Position numbers and translations under genes: made by a program. The notes under the pieces are model-generated. The model saw nothing but the letters and a program-made list of their open reading frames with translations, was not told where the DNA came from and searched no databases. This document shows positions 17,274-25,106 of a DNA stretch of 64,000 nt, one piece after another (positions within the stretch are counted from its first letter, which is position 1; each line of letters opens with the position of its first letter). Source of the stretch: Endozoicomonas acroporae (lineage in GTDB: Bacteria; Pseudomonadota; Gammaproteobacteria; Pseudomonadales; Endozoicomonadaceae); NCBI RefSeq assembly GCF_002864045.1, contig NZ_PJPV01000009.1:62001-126000 (forward strand), written 5' to 3'.

Positions 17274-18392
17274 ATGGCGATGTTTAAGAAAACAGTTATT
17301 GCAAGTTCTGTACTGGCTGCGCTGGCTTCTACGGTTGCGGTTGCGGAAAACCATGGTGAAGATAAATATGGTTACGATGTGTACGGTGTTATTGCTGTTC
17401 AGGTTGCTAATCGTGACTACGAAAACGCCAAAGCCAATGATGGTATCCAAGTGAACAATGAGAGCCGGATTGGGTTACGTGGTTATGCAAACTTTGACGG
17501 CCTGCCATCTCACACCAAGTTCATCTGGCAGATTGAGAGTGGTTATGTTGATGAGTCTTTTGCCGGAGAAAACGGTGGCGAAGGCTATCTGGGCAAGCGT
17601 GATACCTTTGTCGGTCTTGACAGCACTGAGTTCGGTCTGATTCGTGCCGGTCGTGTACTGACTCCTTTATATGAAGTTGTAGACTGGCCTGCTTCTAACC
17701 CGGGGCTAGGTGATATTTATGACTGGGGTGGCATTATTGGTGGTAATAACTTCAATGACCGTCAGTCAGATACTGTCCGTTGGGACTCTAAAGAGCTGTG
17801 GTCAGGCTTTACTCTTGATCTCGCAGCAGGTGCTGGACAGGATCGTGCCGGAGCTACTGGAAGTGAAAAAGGAGGGAGTAACTATTACCATGGTGCAGCT
17901 GCCCATCAGAACTTTAAATATGGCGAAGGTAACTGGGTGCAGTTCGATCTGGCTTATGAGATGAACTACGACACTCAAGATGGGACTACTTCAACAACTT
18001 TCTGGGATAATACAACTTATTTAGTGGGAGTTCAGGGTGGCCATGGTCCAGTTGGTTATTTTGCCCAGTATCGAGTAGCTGAAGCCGATAACAATGTTGG
18101 TGCTGATGAAGAGCAGAACTCTTATTCTGTTGGCTTGATGTATAACTTTGGTGCTGATCATAAATGGCAGGCTAAAGTGGGCTATGCCGGGAATGAGGAT
18201 CTGGAAGTTAAAGGAGTTAAACAGCAGAATACCAGTGATGATGTGTGGTCAACTCAACTGCTGTATAAGATTGACTCTAATGCGGTAGTTTATGGCCGTT
18301 ATCGTGACGTAGATGCAGGCGAAACCTTTGGTGGCCGCTGGAAAACTGACAGCTTCAAAGAAGCATCCGTTGGTGTTGAATACTGGTTCTGA
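17274..18392 (+). CDS. Outer membrane porin (chitoporin-like general porin)
   Basis: The 372-residue protein has a Sec signal peptide (about 1-24, ending AVA) and a beta-barrel of the Gram-negative porin family. It ends in the strand EASVGVEYWF with the C-terminal Phe recognised by the BAM machinery. The blocks GLRGYANF, FVGLDSTEFGLIRAGRVLTP are typical of Porin_4 proteins. Divergence from the chitobiose PTS operon and shared operators suggest that it admits chito-oligosaccharides; this is inferred from context. The second codon pair allows a start at 17280 as well. A GGGGA site lies at 17264-17268. Confidence 0.85.
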   Translation: MAMFKKTVIASSVLAALASTVAVAENHGEDKYGYDVYGVIAVQVANRDYENAKANDGIQVNNESRIGLRGYANFDGLPSHTKFIWQIESGYVDESFAGENGGEGYLGKRDTFVGLDSTEFGLIRAGRVLTPLYEVVDWPASNPGLGDIYDWGGIIGGNNFNDRQSDTVRWDSKELWSGFTLDLAAGAGQDRAGATGSEKGGSNYYHGAAAHQNFKYGEGNWVQFDLAYEMNYDTQDGTTSTTFWDNTTYLVGVQGGHGPVGYFAQYRVAEADNNVGADEEQNSYSVGLMYNFGADHKWQAKVGYAGNEDLEVKGVKQQNTSDDVWSTQLLYKIDSNAVVYGRYRDVDAGETFGGRWKTDSFKEASVGVEYWF

Positions 18393-18490
18393 TTCAAGTC
18401 ATCCGGCTCTTCCCTGATGGTGCCGGAGCTTGATTTTTAACCATTTAAATGAGTGAGACCTCCCTGTAATTGTTGTTCTGTGCGTTCTTT

Positions 18491-18518
18491 CCGGGCTTTA
18501 TATGCCCGGTTTTTTTTT
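18491..18518 (+). terminator. Rho-independent terminator of the porin gene
   Basis: CCGGGC (18491-18496) pairs with GCCCGG (18504-18509) and is followed by nine T. A weaker hairpin (CCGGC / GCCGG) lies closer to the porin stop codon. Confidence 0.9.
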
Positions 18519-18621
18519 GCGTCGTCCCCACGTGGAGCTTGGGAACGAGGAGGGGGAAAGCCGATGCCAATAAAATCTAAACGACTTAAGTTGTCTACCG
18601 CCGAAAGGAGTGGCTCTTTCG

Positions 18622-18690
18622 GGTCAGTTTTTTACAGCACTTTTCGTTAAGAGTGCCGATGCCATATTTGCTTTATTCTGCAGGCTTGCT
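18622..18690 (-). pseudogene. Fragment of a second chbG-kinase junction
   Basis: This 69-base stretch is a diverged copy of 11070-11139, which spans the end of chbG and the start of the amino-sugar kinase gene. Read on the minus strand it gives MASALLTKSAVK and then a stop, against MASELLTKSAVK at the real kinase start, and the same CTGCAG context upstream. It directly abuts the end of dddC. The remaining sequence of 18519-18621 has no recognisable gene. Confidence 0.7.
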
Positions 18691-18695
18691 ATCAA

Positions 18696-20192
18696 TTATT
18701 TCATTATCGGCATCGAGAATTGAGCACCTTCGCGGATACCGGCAGAAGGCCAGCGTTGAGTAATGGTCTTGCGCCTGGTGTAAAAACGCACGGAGTCAGG
18801 GCCGTAGGCGTGCAAGTCACCAAACAGCGAGCGCTTCCAGCCACCAAAGCTGTGGTAAGCAACGGGTACTGGTAGCGGTATGTTAATGCCGACCATGCCC
18901 ACCTGGATGTGATCAGAAAAGTAACGGGCTGCCTCGCCGTCGCGGGTAAAAATACAGGTACCGTTGCCGTATTCGTGGGCATCGATCAAGTCCATCGCTT
19001 CTTGCATGGTGTTAACGCGGACAACTTGCAGTACCGGACCAAAGATTTCTTCCTGGTAGCTGGTCATTTCCGGTGTTACCCGGTCAATCAGGGTGCCGCC
19101 AACAAAGAAGCCATCGGGGTAGCCATCGACGTTCGGGGTGCGGCCATCAACGACGATGCTTGCCCCCTGGCTTTCGGCATGACTGATGTAGCTGACCACC
19201 TTGTCGCGATGAGCACCGGTAATAACCGGGCCAAAGTCGTTGCTGCTATCGGTGCAGGCACCAACTTTCAGGCCTTTCATGGCTTCAGCCATTTTTGCCA
19301 CTAATGCATCGGCGGCCTGATCGCCAACCGCTACTACCACGGATAGCGCCATACAGCGCTGACCAGAGGAGCCAAAGGCGGCACCGAGTAACTGGTTTAC
19401 GGCGTTATCCATATCGGCATCTGGCATCACAATGGCGTGGTTTTTGGCAGCGCCAAGCGCCTGGCATCGCTTGCCATTGTTATTGGCGGTTTGGTAGATG
19501 TATTCGGCAATGGGGGTTGAGCCAACAAAACTGACCGCTGTAATACGCGCGTCGTTTAGTAAAGTGTCCACCGCAACTTTATCACCGTTCACCACATTCA
19601 GAACGCCGTCAGGTAATCCCGCCTGCTTTAATAGTTCAGCGATCAGCATGGTGGCACCGGGATCACGCTCAGACGGTTTTAGAACAAAGCAGTTGCCACA
19701 GGCAATGGCCATTGGGAACATCCACAGTGGCACCATAACCGGGAAGTTAAACGGGGTGATACCCGCGACCACGCCCAGTGGCTGAAATTCACTCCAGGCG
19801 TCGATATTCGGGCCAACGTTTTTGCTGTGTTCACCTTTCAATAATTCAGGGATACCACAGGCGTATTCGACATTTTCAATACCGCGTTGTAATTCACCCG
19901 CAGCGTCGTGTGAAATTTTGCCGTGCTCCTGACCAATAAGCTGGCAAATTTTTTCGGCGTTTTGTTCCAGTAATTCTTTGAACTTGAACATGACACGGGC
20001 GCGTTTTATTGCCGGGGTATTGCGCCATGCTGGATAAGCGGCTTCAGCCTTGGTGATCGCTTCTTCAACGGTAGCGACGGAAGCCAGCGCGACTTGTTTT
20101 TCTGCCTGGCCTGTTGCGGGGTTATACACTGCCTGGGTGCGTTCATTATCGTAGACCATTTCACCGTTGATAAAATGACCAATGGTATTCAT
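18696..20192 (-). CDS. dddC: Methylmalonate-semialdehyde dehydrogenase-like DddC
   Basis: The 498-residue CoA-dependent aldehyde dehydrogenase of the MmsA family has the nucleophile Cys280 in FGSSGQRCMALS and the NAD-binding PFNFPVMVPLWM region. In DMSP-catabolic clusters the MmsA-like DddC converts malonate semialdehyde, formed from 3-hydroxypropionate, to acetyl-CoA. The start at 20192 is preceded by a strong GGGAGG site, which excludes the longer frame to 20243. It is the third gene of the minus-strand unit dddT-dddB-dddC. By sequence alone it could serve valine catabolism; the neighbours decide the name. Confidence 0.88.
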   Translation of the reverse strand: MNTIGHFINGEMVYDNERTQAVYNPATGQAEKQVALASVATVEEAITKAEAAYPAWRNTPAIKRARVMFKFKELLEQNAEKICQLIGQEHGKISHDAAGELQRGIENVEYACGIPELLKGEHSKNVGPNIDAWSEFQPLGVVAGITPFNFPVMVPLWMFPMAIACGNCFVLKPSERDPGATMLIAELLKQAGLPDGVLNVVNGDKVAVDTLLNDARITAVSFVGSTPIAEYIYQTANNNGKRCQALGAAKNHAIVMPDADMDNAVNQLLGAAFGSSGQRCMALSVVVAVGDQAADALVAKMAEAMKGLKVGACTDSSNDFGPVITGAHRDKVVSYISHAESQGASIVVDGRTPNVDGYPDGFFVGGTLIDRVTPEMTSYQEEIFGPVLQVVRVNTMQEAMDLIDAHEYGNGTCIFTRDGEAARYFSDHIQVGMVGINIPLPVPVAYHSFGGWKRSLFGDLHAYGPDSVRFYTRRKTITQRWPSAGIREGAQFSMPIMK

Positions 20193-20261
20193 GGATGTCC
20201 TCCCGGGGCTGATATTTTTAGCACTCAGGCACAGTTGATTCATGAGTGCTTGAGCATTGTG

Positions 20262-21422
20262 CTAATCCCATAGTGCCTGGTACATGCTTACGAGTTCTTC
20301 TGCGCTTGGTACTCTTGGGTTATTGCCCGGTGAGCCTGAGGCCAGGGCTTGTTCTGCCATTGTCGGGCAAACGGAGAAAAACTCCTTTTTATCGATACCG
20401 AATTGCTCAGGCGTTGGTACGGATAACTCTTCATTGAGGGCTTTGAGTTCCGTTAATAATTTTTTATTGGCTTGCTGGTCACTGTCCTGTGGCGCAGCGA
20501 TGCCCATAGCCCGGGCACAATCCGCGTAGCGCCCGGGGGCGGCAGGAATGGAATATTCCGTGACATCCGGTAATAACATGGCATTCGATAAACCGTGCGG
20601 CACGTGGAAAAAAGCGCCAATAGGACGGCTCATGCCGTGTACCAGGGCAACCGATGCGTTGGAGAAGGCGACACCTGCCAGGGTCGAGCCCAGCATCATG
20701 AGTTCCCGGGCCTGTTGATCTTCACCGTTTTGGTAAACCTTGCGCAGGTTTGGCGCAATCAGTTTCATCGCGGCAATGGCCTGCGTATCGCTGTAAACAT
20801 TGGCTTTTTTACTGACGTAAGCTTCTATGGCGTGGGTCAGGGCATCAATACCGGTATCTGCGGTGGTTCGGGCTGGTACACTGATGGTCAGCGTGTAGTC
20901 CACCAGTGCGGCAACGGGCATAAAGCCGGTGCCAATACAGAGCATTTTTTCGTCGTTGGTCTCGTCAGTAATAATGGTGACACGGGTTGCTTCTGAGCCG
21001 GTACCGGCGGTGGTTGGAATCGCAATCAGGGGGACGCCGGGTTCGTTGACAATACGCGGGAAGCGGTAATCTTTCATGTCACCGCCGTATTGAGCGAGCA
21101 TTGCAATGGCTTTGGCGCTATCGATTGAACTGCCACCTCCTAAAGCAATCATGCCGTCATAATCGCCTGCCCTGGCCATTTCCACCCCGGCTTGAATGGA
21201 GGCAACGGTGGGCTCGGGCACGGTGTCTGAGAAAACATCAAACGTTATATGTTGCTGTTCCAGTACTTTTGTGATGTTAGCGACATAGCCTAATTTAACC
21301 ATCATGTTATCAGTGACAATCAGGGCGCGGGAGCAGCCCATGCTGGCTAAAATATCAGCGACTGCCAAACTCGCATGTTCACCAACTTGCAGAATACGCG
21401 GCAGAATGATCTGTGAAGACAT
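20262..21422 (-). CDS. dddB: Iron-containing alcohol dehydrogenase DddB
   Basis: The 386-residue group III (iron-dependent) alcohol dehydrogenase has the NAD-binding GGGSSIDSAKAIAM motif, the FeADH block AIPTTAGTGSEATRVTIITD and the metal-ligand histidine segments VHGMSRPIGAFFHVPHG. In ddd clusters DddB oxidises 3-hydroxypropionate (or its CoA derivative) to malonate semialdehyde. It lies between dddT and dddC; a family B repeat separates it from dddT. Confidence 0.88.
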   Translation of the reverse strand: MSSQIILPRILQVGEHASLAVADILASMGCSRALIVTDNMMVKLGYVANITKVLEQQHITFDVFSDTVPEPTVASIQAGVEMARAGDYDGMIALGGGSSIDSAKAIAMLAQYGGDMKDYRFPRIVNEPGVPLIAIPTTAGTGSEATRVTIITDETNDEKMLCIGTGFMPVAALVDYTLTISVPARTTADTGIDALTHAIEAYVSKKANVYSDTQAIAAMKLIAPNLRKVYQNGEDQQARELMMLGSTLAGVAFSNASVALVHGMSRPIGAFFHVPHGLSNAMLLPDVTEYSIPAAPGRYADCARAMGIAAPQDSDQQANKKLLTELKALNEELSVPTPEQFGIDKKEFFSVCPTMAEQALASGSPGNNPRVPSAEELVSMYQALWD

Positions 21423-21469
21423 GTGGTTTTCCTTATTCGTCAGGACAGTCTATTCACTGGCAAGCGTTG

Positions 21470-21628
21470 ATATCCATGCCGCTCACACCGAGCGTCCTTT
21501 GGATCCGCTCAGGATGCACGGACGAAGGGCGTAAACACCATACCCTGAATAAAGACTGTGCCAATCACCCTTCGACTCCGCTCAGGGTGAACGGAGATTG
21601 TACACATCAAACTCATCGAAATGATGCG
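21470..21628 (+). repeat. Palindromic MITE-like element, family B copy 1
   Basis: The conserved family B interior is present: a diverged left arm (GGATCCGCTCAGGATGCACGG, cut here to its recognisable part), CACCCTTCGACTCCGCTCAG, GTGAACGGAG, and a right end ATCAAACTCATCGAAATGATG. The left terminal repeat is degenerate. It fills the gap between dddT and dddB, ending one base before the dddT stop codon. Other copies are at 37428-37589, 44146-44325 and 53079-53257. Confidence 0.75.
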
Positions 21629-23281
21629 CTAAACATTTTGATTAGTCGCCAGGCACTCCGCTGTTTCCTGCTTACTGCGCTTGAGCGCATAGCTTTGACC
21701 GTATTCCGGTGGCAGTGGAGTATCACCAGGGGTGACTGAGTATGGCATGTCAATATTGGGTTCCTCGCGAAAAGCCTTATACAAGCCCCAGGTAGTAAGC
21801 GCCAGCACAATTGAATAGGGCAGTGCCGCAACAATAGAGGCGGTTTGTAACGCTTTCAAGCCTCCGGCAATTAATAATACACCGGCAACCGCACCAATAA
21901 GTAAGCCCCAGAACATCCGCAACTTGGGTGGAGGTTTTTGTTCTCCCATAGACACCAACGTACAAATAACCAGGGTTGCCGAGTCAGCAGAAGTGATAAA
22001 GTAAGTCACCAGCATGACTATGCAGATAATGGCACCGATTCCTACAACAACCGTACCCAGGTCCATTAACTCCATGGTGACAAACAAAGCCGTGGTAATG
22101 TCTTTATTAATGGCCTCTGTGACCCCGCCTGAACCAAAGAGTTCAATAAAAATAGCCGTATTACCAAACGCGGTGATCCAAAAGGTTGCCAGTAACGTTG
22201 GTGCGGTCAAGACTCCCAGAATAAACTCTTTGACGGTACGGCCTTTAGAGATACGGGCAATAAAAATGCCGACAAAGGGTGCCCAGGCGATCCACCAGCC
22301 CCAATAAAACAGGGTCCAACAACTTTGCCATTGGCTTTTGGGATCCGGGTCAACCCAAAAACCGAGCCCGACGGCATGTGTCATGTAATCACCCAGGTTA
22401 GTGACAAAGGCTCCCAGTAAATAAGCAGTTGGCCCCAGAACAATAAAGAAGGTGAGCATTAATGCGGTAAGGCGCATGTTTAATTCGCTGACTTTTTTCA
22501 GGCCTTTGTCCAGGCCTCTTAACGTTGAGAGCGTTGCCAATCCGGTAATGAGCGCAATAATGATCACTTGGTTGGCCGGGCTGATATTGATACCAGACAG
22601 GTAGCTAATACCTGCGTTCATCTGCTGTGCGCCAAGTCCCAACGAGGTGGCGATACCAAATACAGTACCGAAAACCGCCAGCAAGTCCGCCATGTGACCA
22701 ATCGGGCCGTATATTTTGTTGCCAAAGGTCGGGTACAAGCCAGAACGGATCGATAATGGCAAGCCTTTGCGGTAGGTGAAATAAGCTAATGCCATACCCG
22801 TAATCGCAAATAGTGCCCAACCGTGTAAGCCCCAGTGAAAGATACTGACGCGCATCGCTACCTGTGCGGCTGCCACGGTTTTTGCCTGGCCTTCGGCAAT
22901 AAAAGGATTGCTTTGCAAGTGGTAAATTGGCTCGGCAATACTCCAGAACAGGATGCCGATACCAATACCCGCACTGAACAGCATCGAGAACCAGGAAAAG
23001 AAGCCGTATTCGGGTTTGTCGTGGTCATGGCCTAACTTAATGCGGCCAAAGCGACTGAACGCTGTGTATATGGCCAGGAGTAAAAAGAAGCTCATCAGGA
23101 GAGTGTAATACCAGGCCAGACTTGTGGCGATAAAGCGCTTGGCGGCTTCATAGAGACTATTAGCGTATGCCGGGGCAATGATCGTGAAAAGGACAAAGGC
23201 GACAATGACTATCGCCGAGCCTCTGCTCATCACGGGATGGGTATTGGCGAAAATACCGGTTCCTGACTTTGGGCTGTTCAT
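21629..23281 (-). CDS. dddT: BCCT-family DMSP/betaine transporter DddT
   Basis: The 550-residue protein of the betaine/choline/carnitine transporter family has about 12 transmembrane segments and the family's glycine-rich and tryptophan motifs (SAGIGIGILFWSIAEP near residue 110; YWGWWIAWAPFVGIFIARISKG near 320). In dddD clusters this transporter imports DMSP. It is the first gene of the minus-strand unit dddT-dddB-dddC. The start at 23281 is the first ATG; the frame overlaps by ATGA a decayed open frame upstream. A downstream ATG 17 codons in is possible. Confidence 0.9.
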   Translation of the reverse strand: MNSPKSGTGIFANTHPVMSRGSAIVIVAFVLFTIIAPAYANSLYEAAKRFIATSLAWYYTLLMSFFLLLAIYTAFSRFGRIKLGHDHDKPEYGFFSWFSMLFSAGIGIGILFWSIAEPIYHLQSNPFIAEGQAKTVAAAQVAMRVSIFHWGLHGWALFAITGMALAYFTYRKGLPLSIRSGLYPTFGNKIYGPIGHMADLLAVFGTVFGIATSLGLGAQQMNAGISYLSGINISPANQVIIIALITGLATLSTLRGLDKGLKKVSELNMRLTALMLTFFIVLGPTAYLLGAFVTNLGDYMTHAVGLGFWVDPDPKSQWQSCWTLFYWGWWIAWAPFVGIFIARISKGRTVKEFILGVLTAPTLLATFWITAFGNTAIFIELFGSGGVTEAINKDITTALFVTMELMDLGTVVVGIGAIICIVMLVTYFITSADSATLVICTLVSMGEQKPPPKLRMFWGLLIGAVAGVLLIAGGLKALQTASIVAALPYSIVLALTTWGLYKAFREEPNIDMPYSVTPGDTPLPPEYGQSYALKRSKQETAECLATNQNV

Positions 23282-23690
23282 AGTATCGCTCCGCTCGGTA
23301 AACCTGGACGCACGGGTAAGTACTCAAAAACGCCTGCACTGACTGGCGCAAGGGTTATTGTGCAGGGGGAAGGTCGGGTCATCCGGAACACTGAGCCGTT
23401 CTTTCCTGACTGCTTTTGAATGGTCTTAACCTTAATTTCCATCGCCTGATCGGAGCTGGGCTCCCGACCGTAACGGGTGGGTCCCTCGGGAATGTCTTCA
23501 TGCGCGATCACCTCTTCTGCACAAACAGGAGGGCATGGTGGTTGGGAGCGTTATCGAGTCGTTCAATCCGGGCCTGTTGCCGGGCAACCGCTCATGCAGC
23601 TGAATATTCTGGTCCTGCCGTTGAGCAATATACTCAGGCAGGCTGGATGGTAAGTCTTCGGGAAGTGATATAAACATAGAGGTCAGGTTA
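23278..23690 (-). pseudogene. Possible decayed IS66-like transposase fragment
   Basis: Between dddT and dddR no intact gene is seen, but minus-strand frames interrupted by frameshifts give protein-like stretches: LPEYIAQRQDQNIQLHER, then ARIERLDNAPNHHALLFVQ in another frame, then HEDIPEGPTRYGRE and PVRPGLPSGAIL in a third. The order (coiled N terminus, acidic-Pro-Glu-Gly block, then a GL-P-G-A-IL block) resembles the first third of IS66-type TnpC transposases. Identification is tentative. Confidence 0.35.
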
Positions 23691-23974
23691 GACGACAGAA
23701 AGTAATATTTCCTCATGTACCTGTTTTTGCGTACTAGCGACTTTTACGACATGATATGATTTTGAGCAGCTTTCGGTTTGAAGACAATCAATAAAACTTA
23801 TGGCAAAGGTATAAAATAATTTGTAAGTGCTGTTTATTAAGTTATGTAATATTAAAAACAAAGCTAAAAATCTTGAAAATAATAATTAAACATTTGTTTA
23901 AGTCGTTAACTTCCCTTTGATCCGGCCAGTTTGCAAGATGATTTCAAATGCTCAGGCACTTATACGGTGTTCTT

Positions 23975-24874
23975 ATGAAAAAACGACTGCCGCCCTTAAA
24001 CTGGATCAGGGCGTTTGAGGCCTCTGCCCGGCACTTGAGTTTTACTCATGCGGCTAACGAGCTAAACCTGACTCAGGCTGCCGTGAGCCAGCAGGTCAAG
24101 GGGCTGGAGAGCCAGTTGGGTTGTTTATTGTTTCGTCGGTTACCAAGGGGACTGGAGCTGACCGATGCCGGGGCCGCCTACCTGCCCGCTGTCCACGATT
24201 CTGTTGAACGCCTGACCGTTGCCACGGAAGAGATCTTTGGCCATGGTCGAACGAGCCTGCTGACCATTAAAGTGAATATGGTGTTTTTTATTAAGTGGTT
24301 AGCACCGAGGCTGAAAAATTTTAGAAGGCAATACCCGGATACTAACCTGCGTTTGACCAGCAATATCTGGGTGAATGAAGTTGAGCGGGAAAACAGCCTG
24401 GACAGCGATCTGGAAATTCGTTACGGCAAGGGCCATTGGCAGGGGATGACCAGCGACCGGTTAACCTGGGATGAGCTCTTTCCTGTGTGCAGTCCCGACT
24501 ACCTGGCAAAATACCCGATTGACGAAGACACCTTTGATCTCTCTGAGCATATGTTGCTGCACGTGATGGGCTATGAAGAAGGTTGGGGACACTGGCTCAG
24601 TCAGGCCAATTATAAAGATATGAAGACCAGCCAGGGCTTTTATATGGACACGTTGGTATCGGCATTGGAGTTGGCGGTATTGGGGGAGGGTATTGCGCTT
24701 GGTCGCACCAGCCTGGTAAAGGATCTTATTGATTCAGGTAAGTTGGTTACCCCGTTTAAAACTAAAATTGCAACCGATGAAGCTTTTTATCTCGTTTACC
24801 CCAGCTCTCATGTTAAACATCAGGATATCGAGGCATTTCGTACCTGGTTACTTAGTGAAGTTCAACCAGGGTAG
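23975..24874 (+). CDS. dddR: LysR-family regulator DddR
   Basis: The 299-residue LysR-type regulator is of the GcvA-like subgroup: PPLNWIRAFEASARHLSFTHAANELNLTQAAVSQQV is the N-terminal helix-turn-helix region, followed by a substrate-binding domain. It sits between dddT and dddD in a DMSP cluster, where LysR-type DddR activates dddD in response to DMSP, so the same role is inferred. The start at 23975 (MKKRLPPLNW) fits the family; an ATG at 23948 is an alternative with a comparably weak ribosome site. Confidence 0.85.
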   Translation: MKKRLPPLNWIRAFEASARHLSFTHAANELNLTQAAVSQQVKGLESQLGCLLFRRLPRGLELTDAGAAYLPAVHDSVERLTVATEEIFGHGRTSLLTIKVNMVFFIKWLAPRLKNFRRQYPDTNLRLTSNIWVNEVERENSLDSDLEIRYGKGHWQGMTSDRLTWDELFPVCSPDYLAKYPIDEDTFDLSEHMLLHVMGYEEGWGHWLSQANYKDMKTSQGFYMDTLVSALELAVLGEGIALGRTSLVKDLIDSGKLVTPFKTKIATDEAFYLVYPSSHVKHQDIEAFRTWLLSEVQPG

Positions 24875-25106
24875 CCGCTATAAAAAAATTAAGATCAAAG
24901 ATAATATTTTTATTGCTGGTCACTTTTTGCCAAGCGTTTACTATGTCGGTGTTTAATAAATTTGAAAGGTAACTACTCAGTTTTCAAATGGGCTAATTAA
25001 TTAATAACGACTTTTATGATAAACAAAATTATTACTTTTCACGTTTTTACGCTGGAGATTGAAAGTCAGAACTACTAATTAAATAGAGTGAGAAAACACA
25101 TTGAGT

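Noticed and set aside
18530..18570. REP-type palindrome around CCCCACGTGGAGCTTGGGAA
   Set aside because: It resembles a widespread dispersed repeat half-site, but only a partial palindrome is present and no second copy was seen in the window.
23278..23511. Small gene translationally coupled to dddT through an ATGA overlap
   Set aside because: The overlap is suggestive, but the frame starts mid-way through a frameshifted stretch whose other parts resemble a transposase remnant, so coincidence is more likely.
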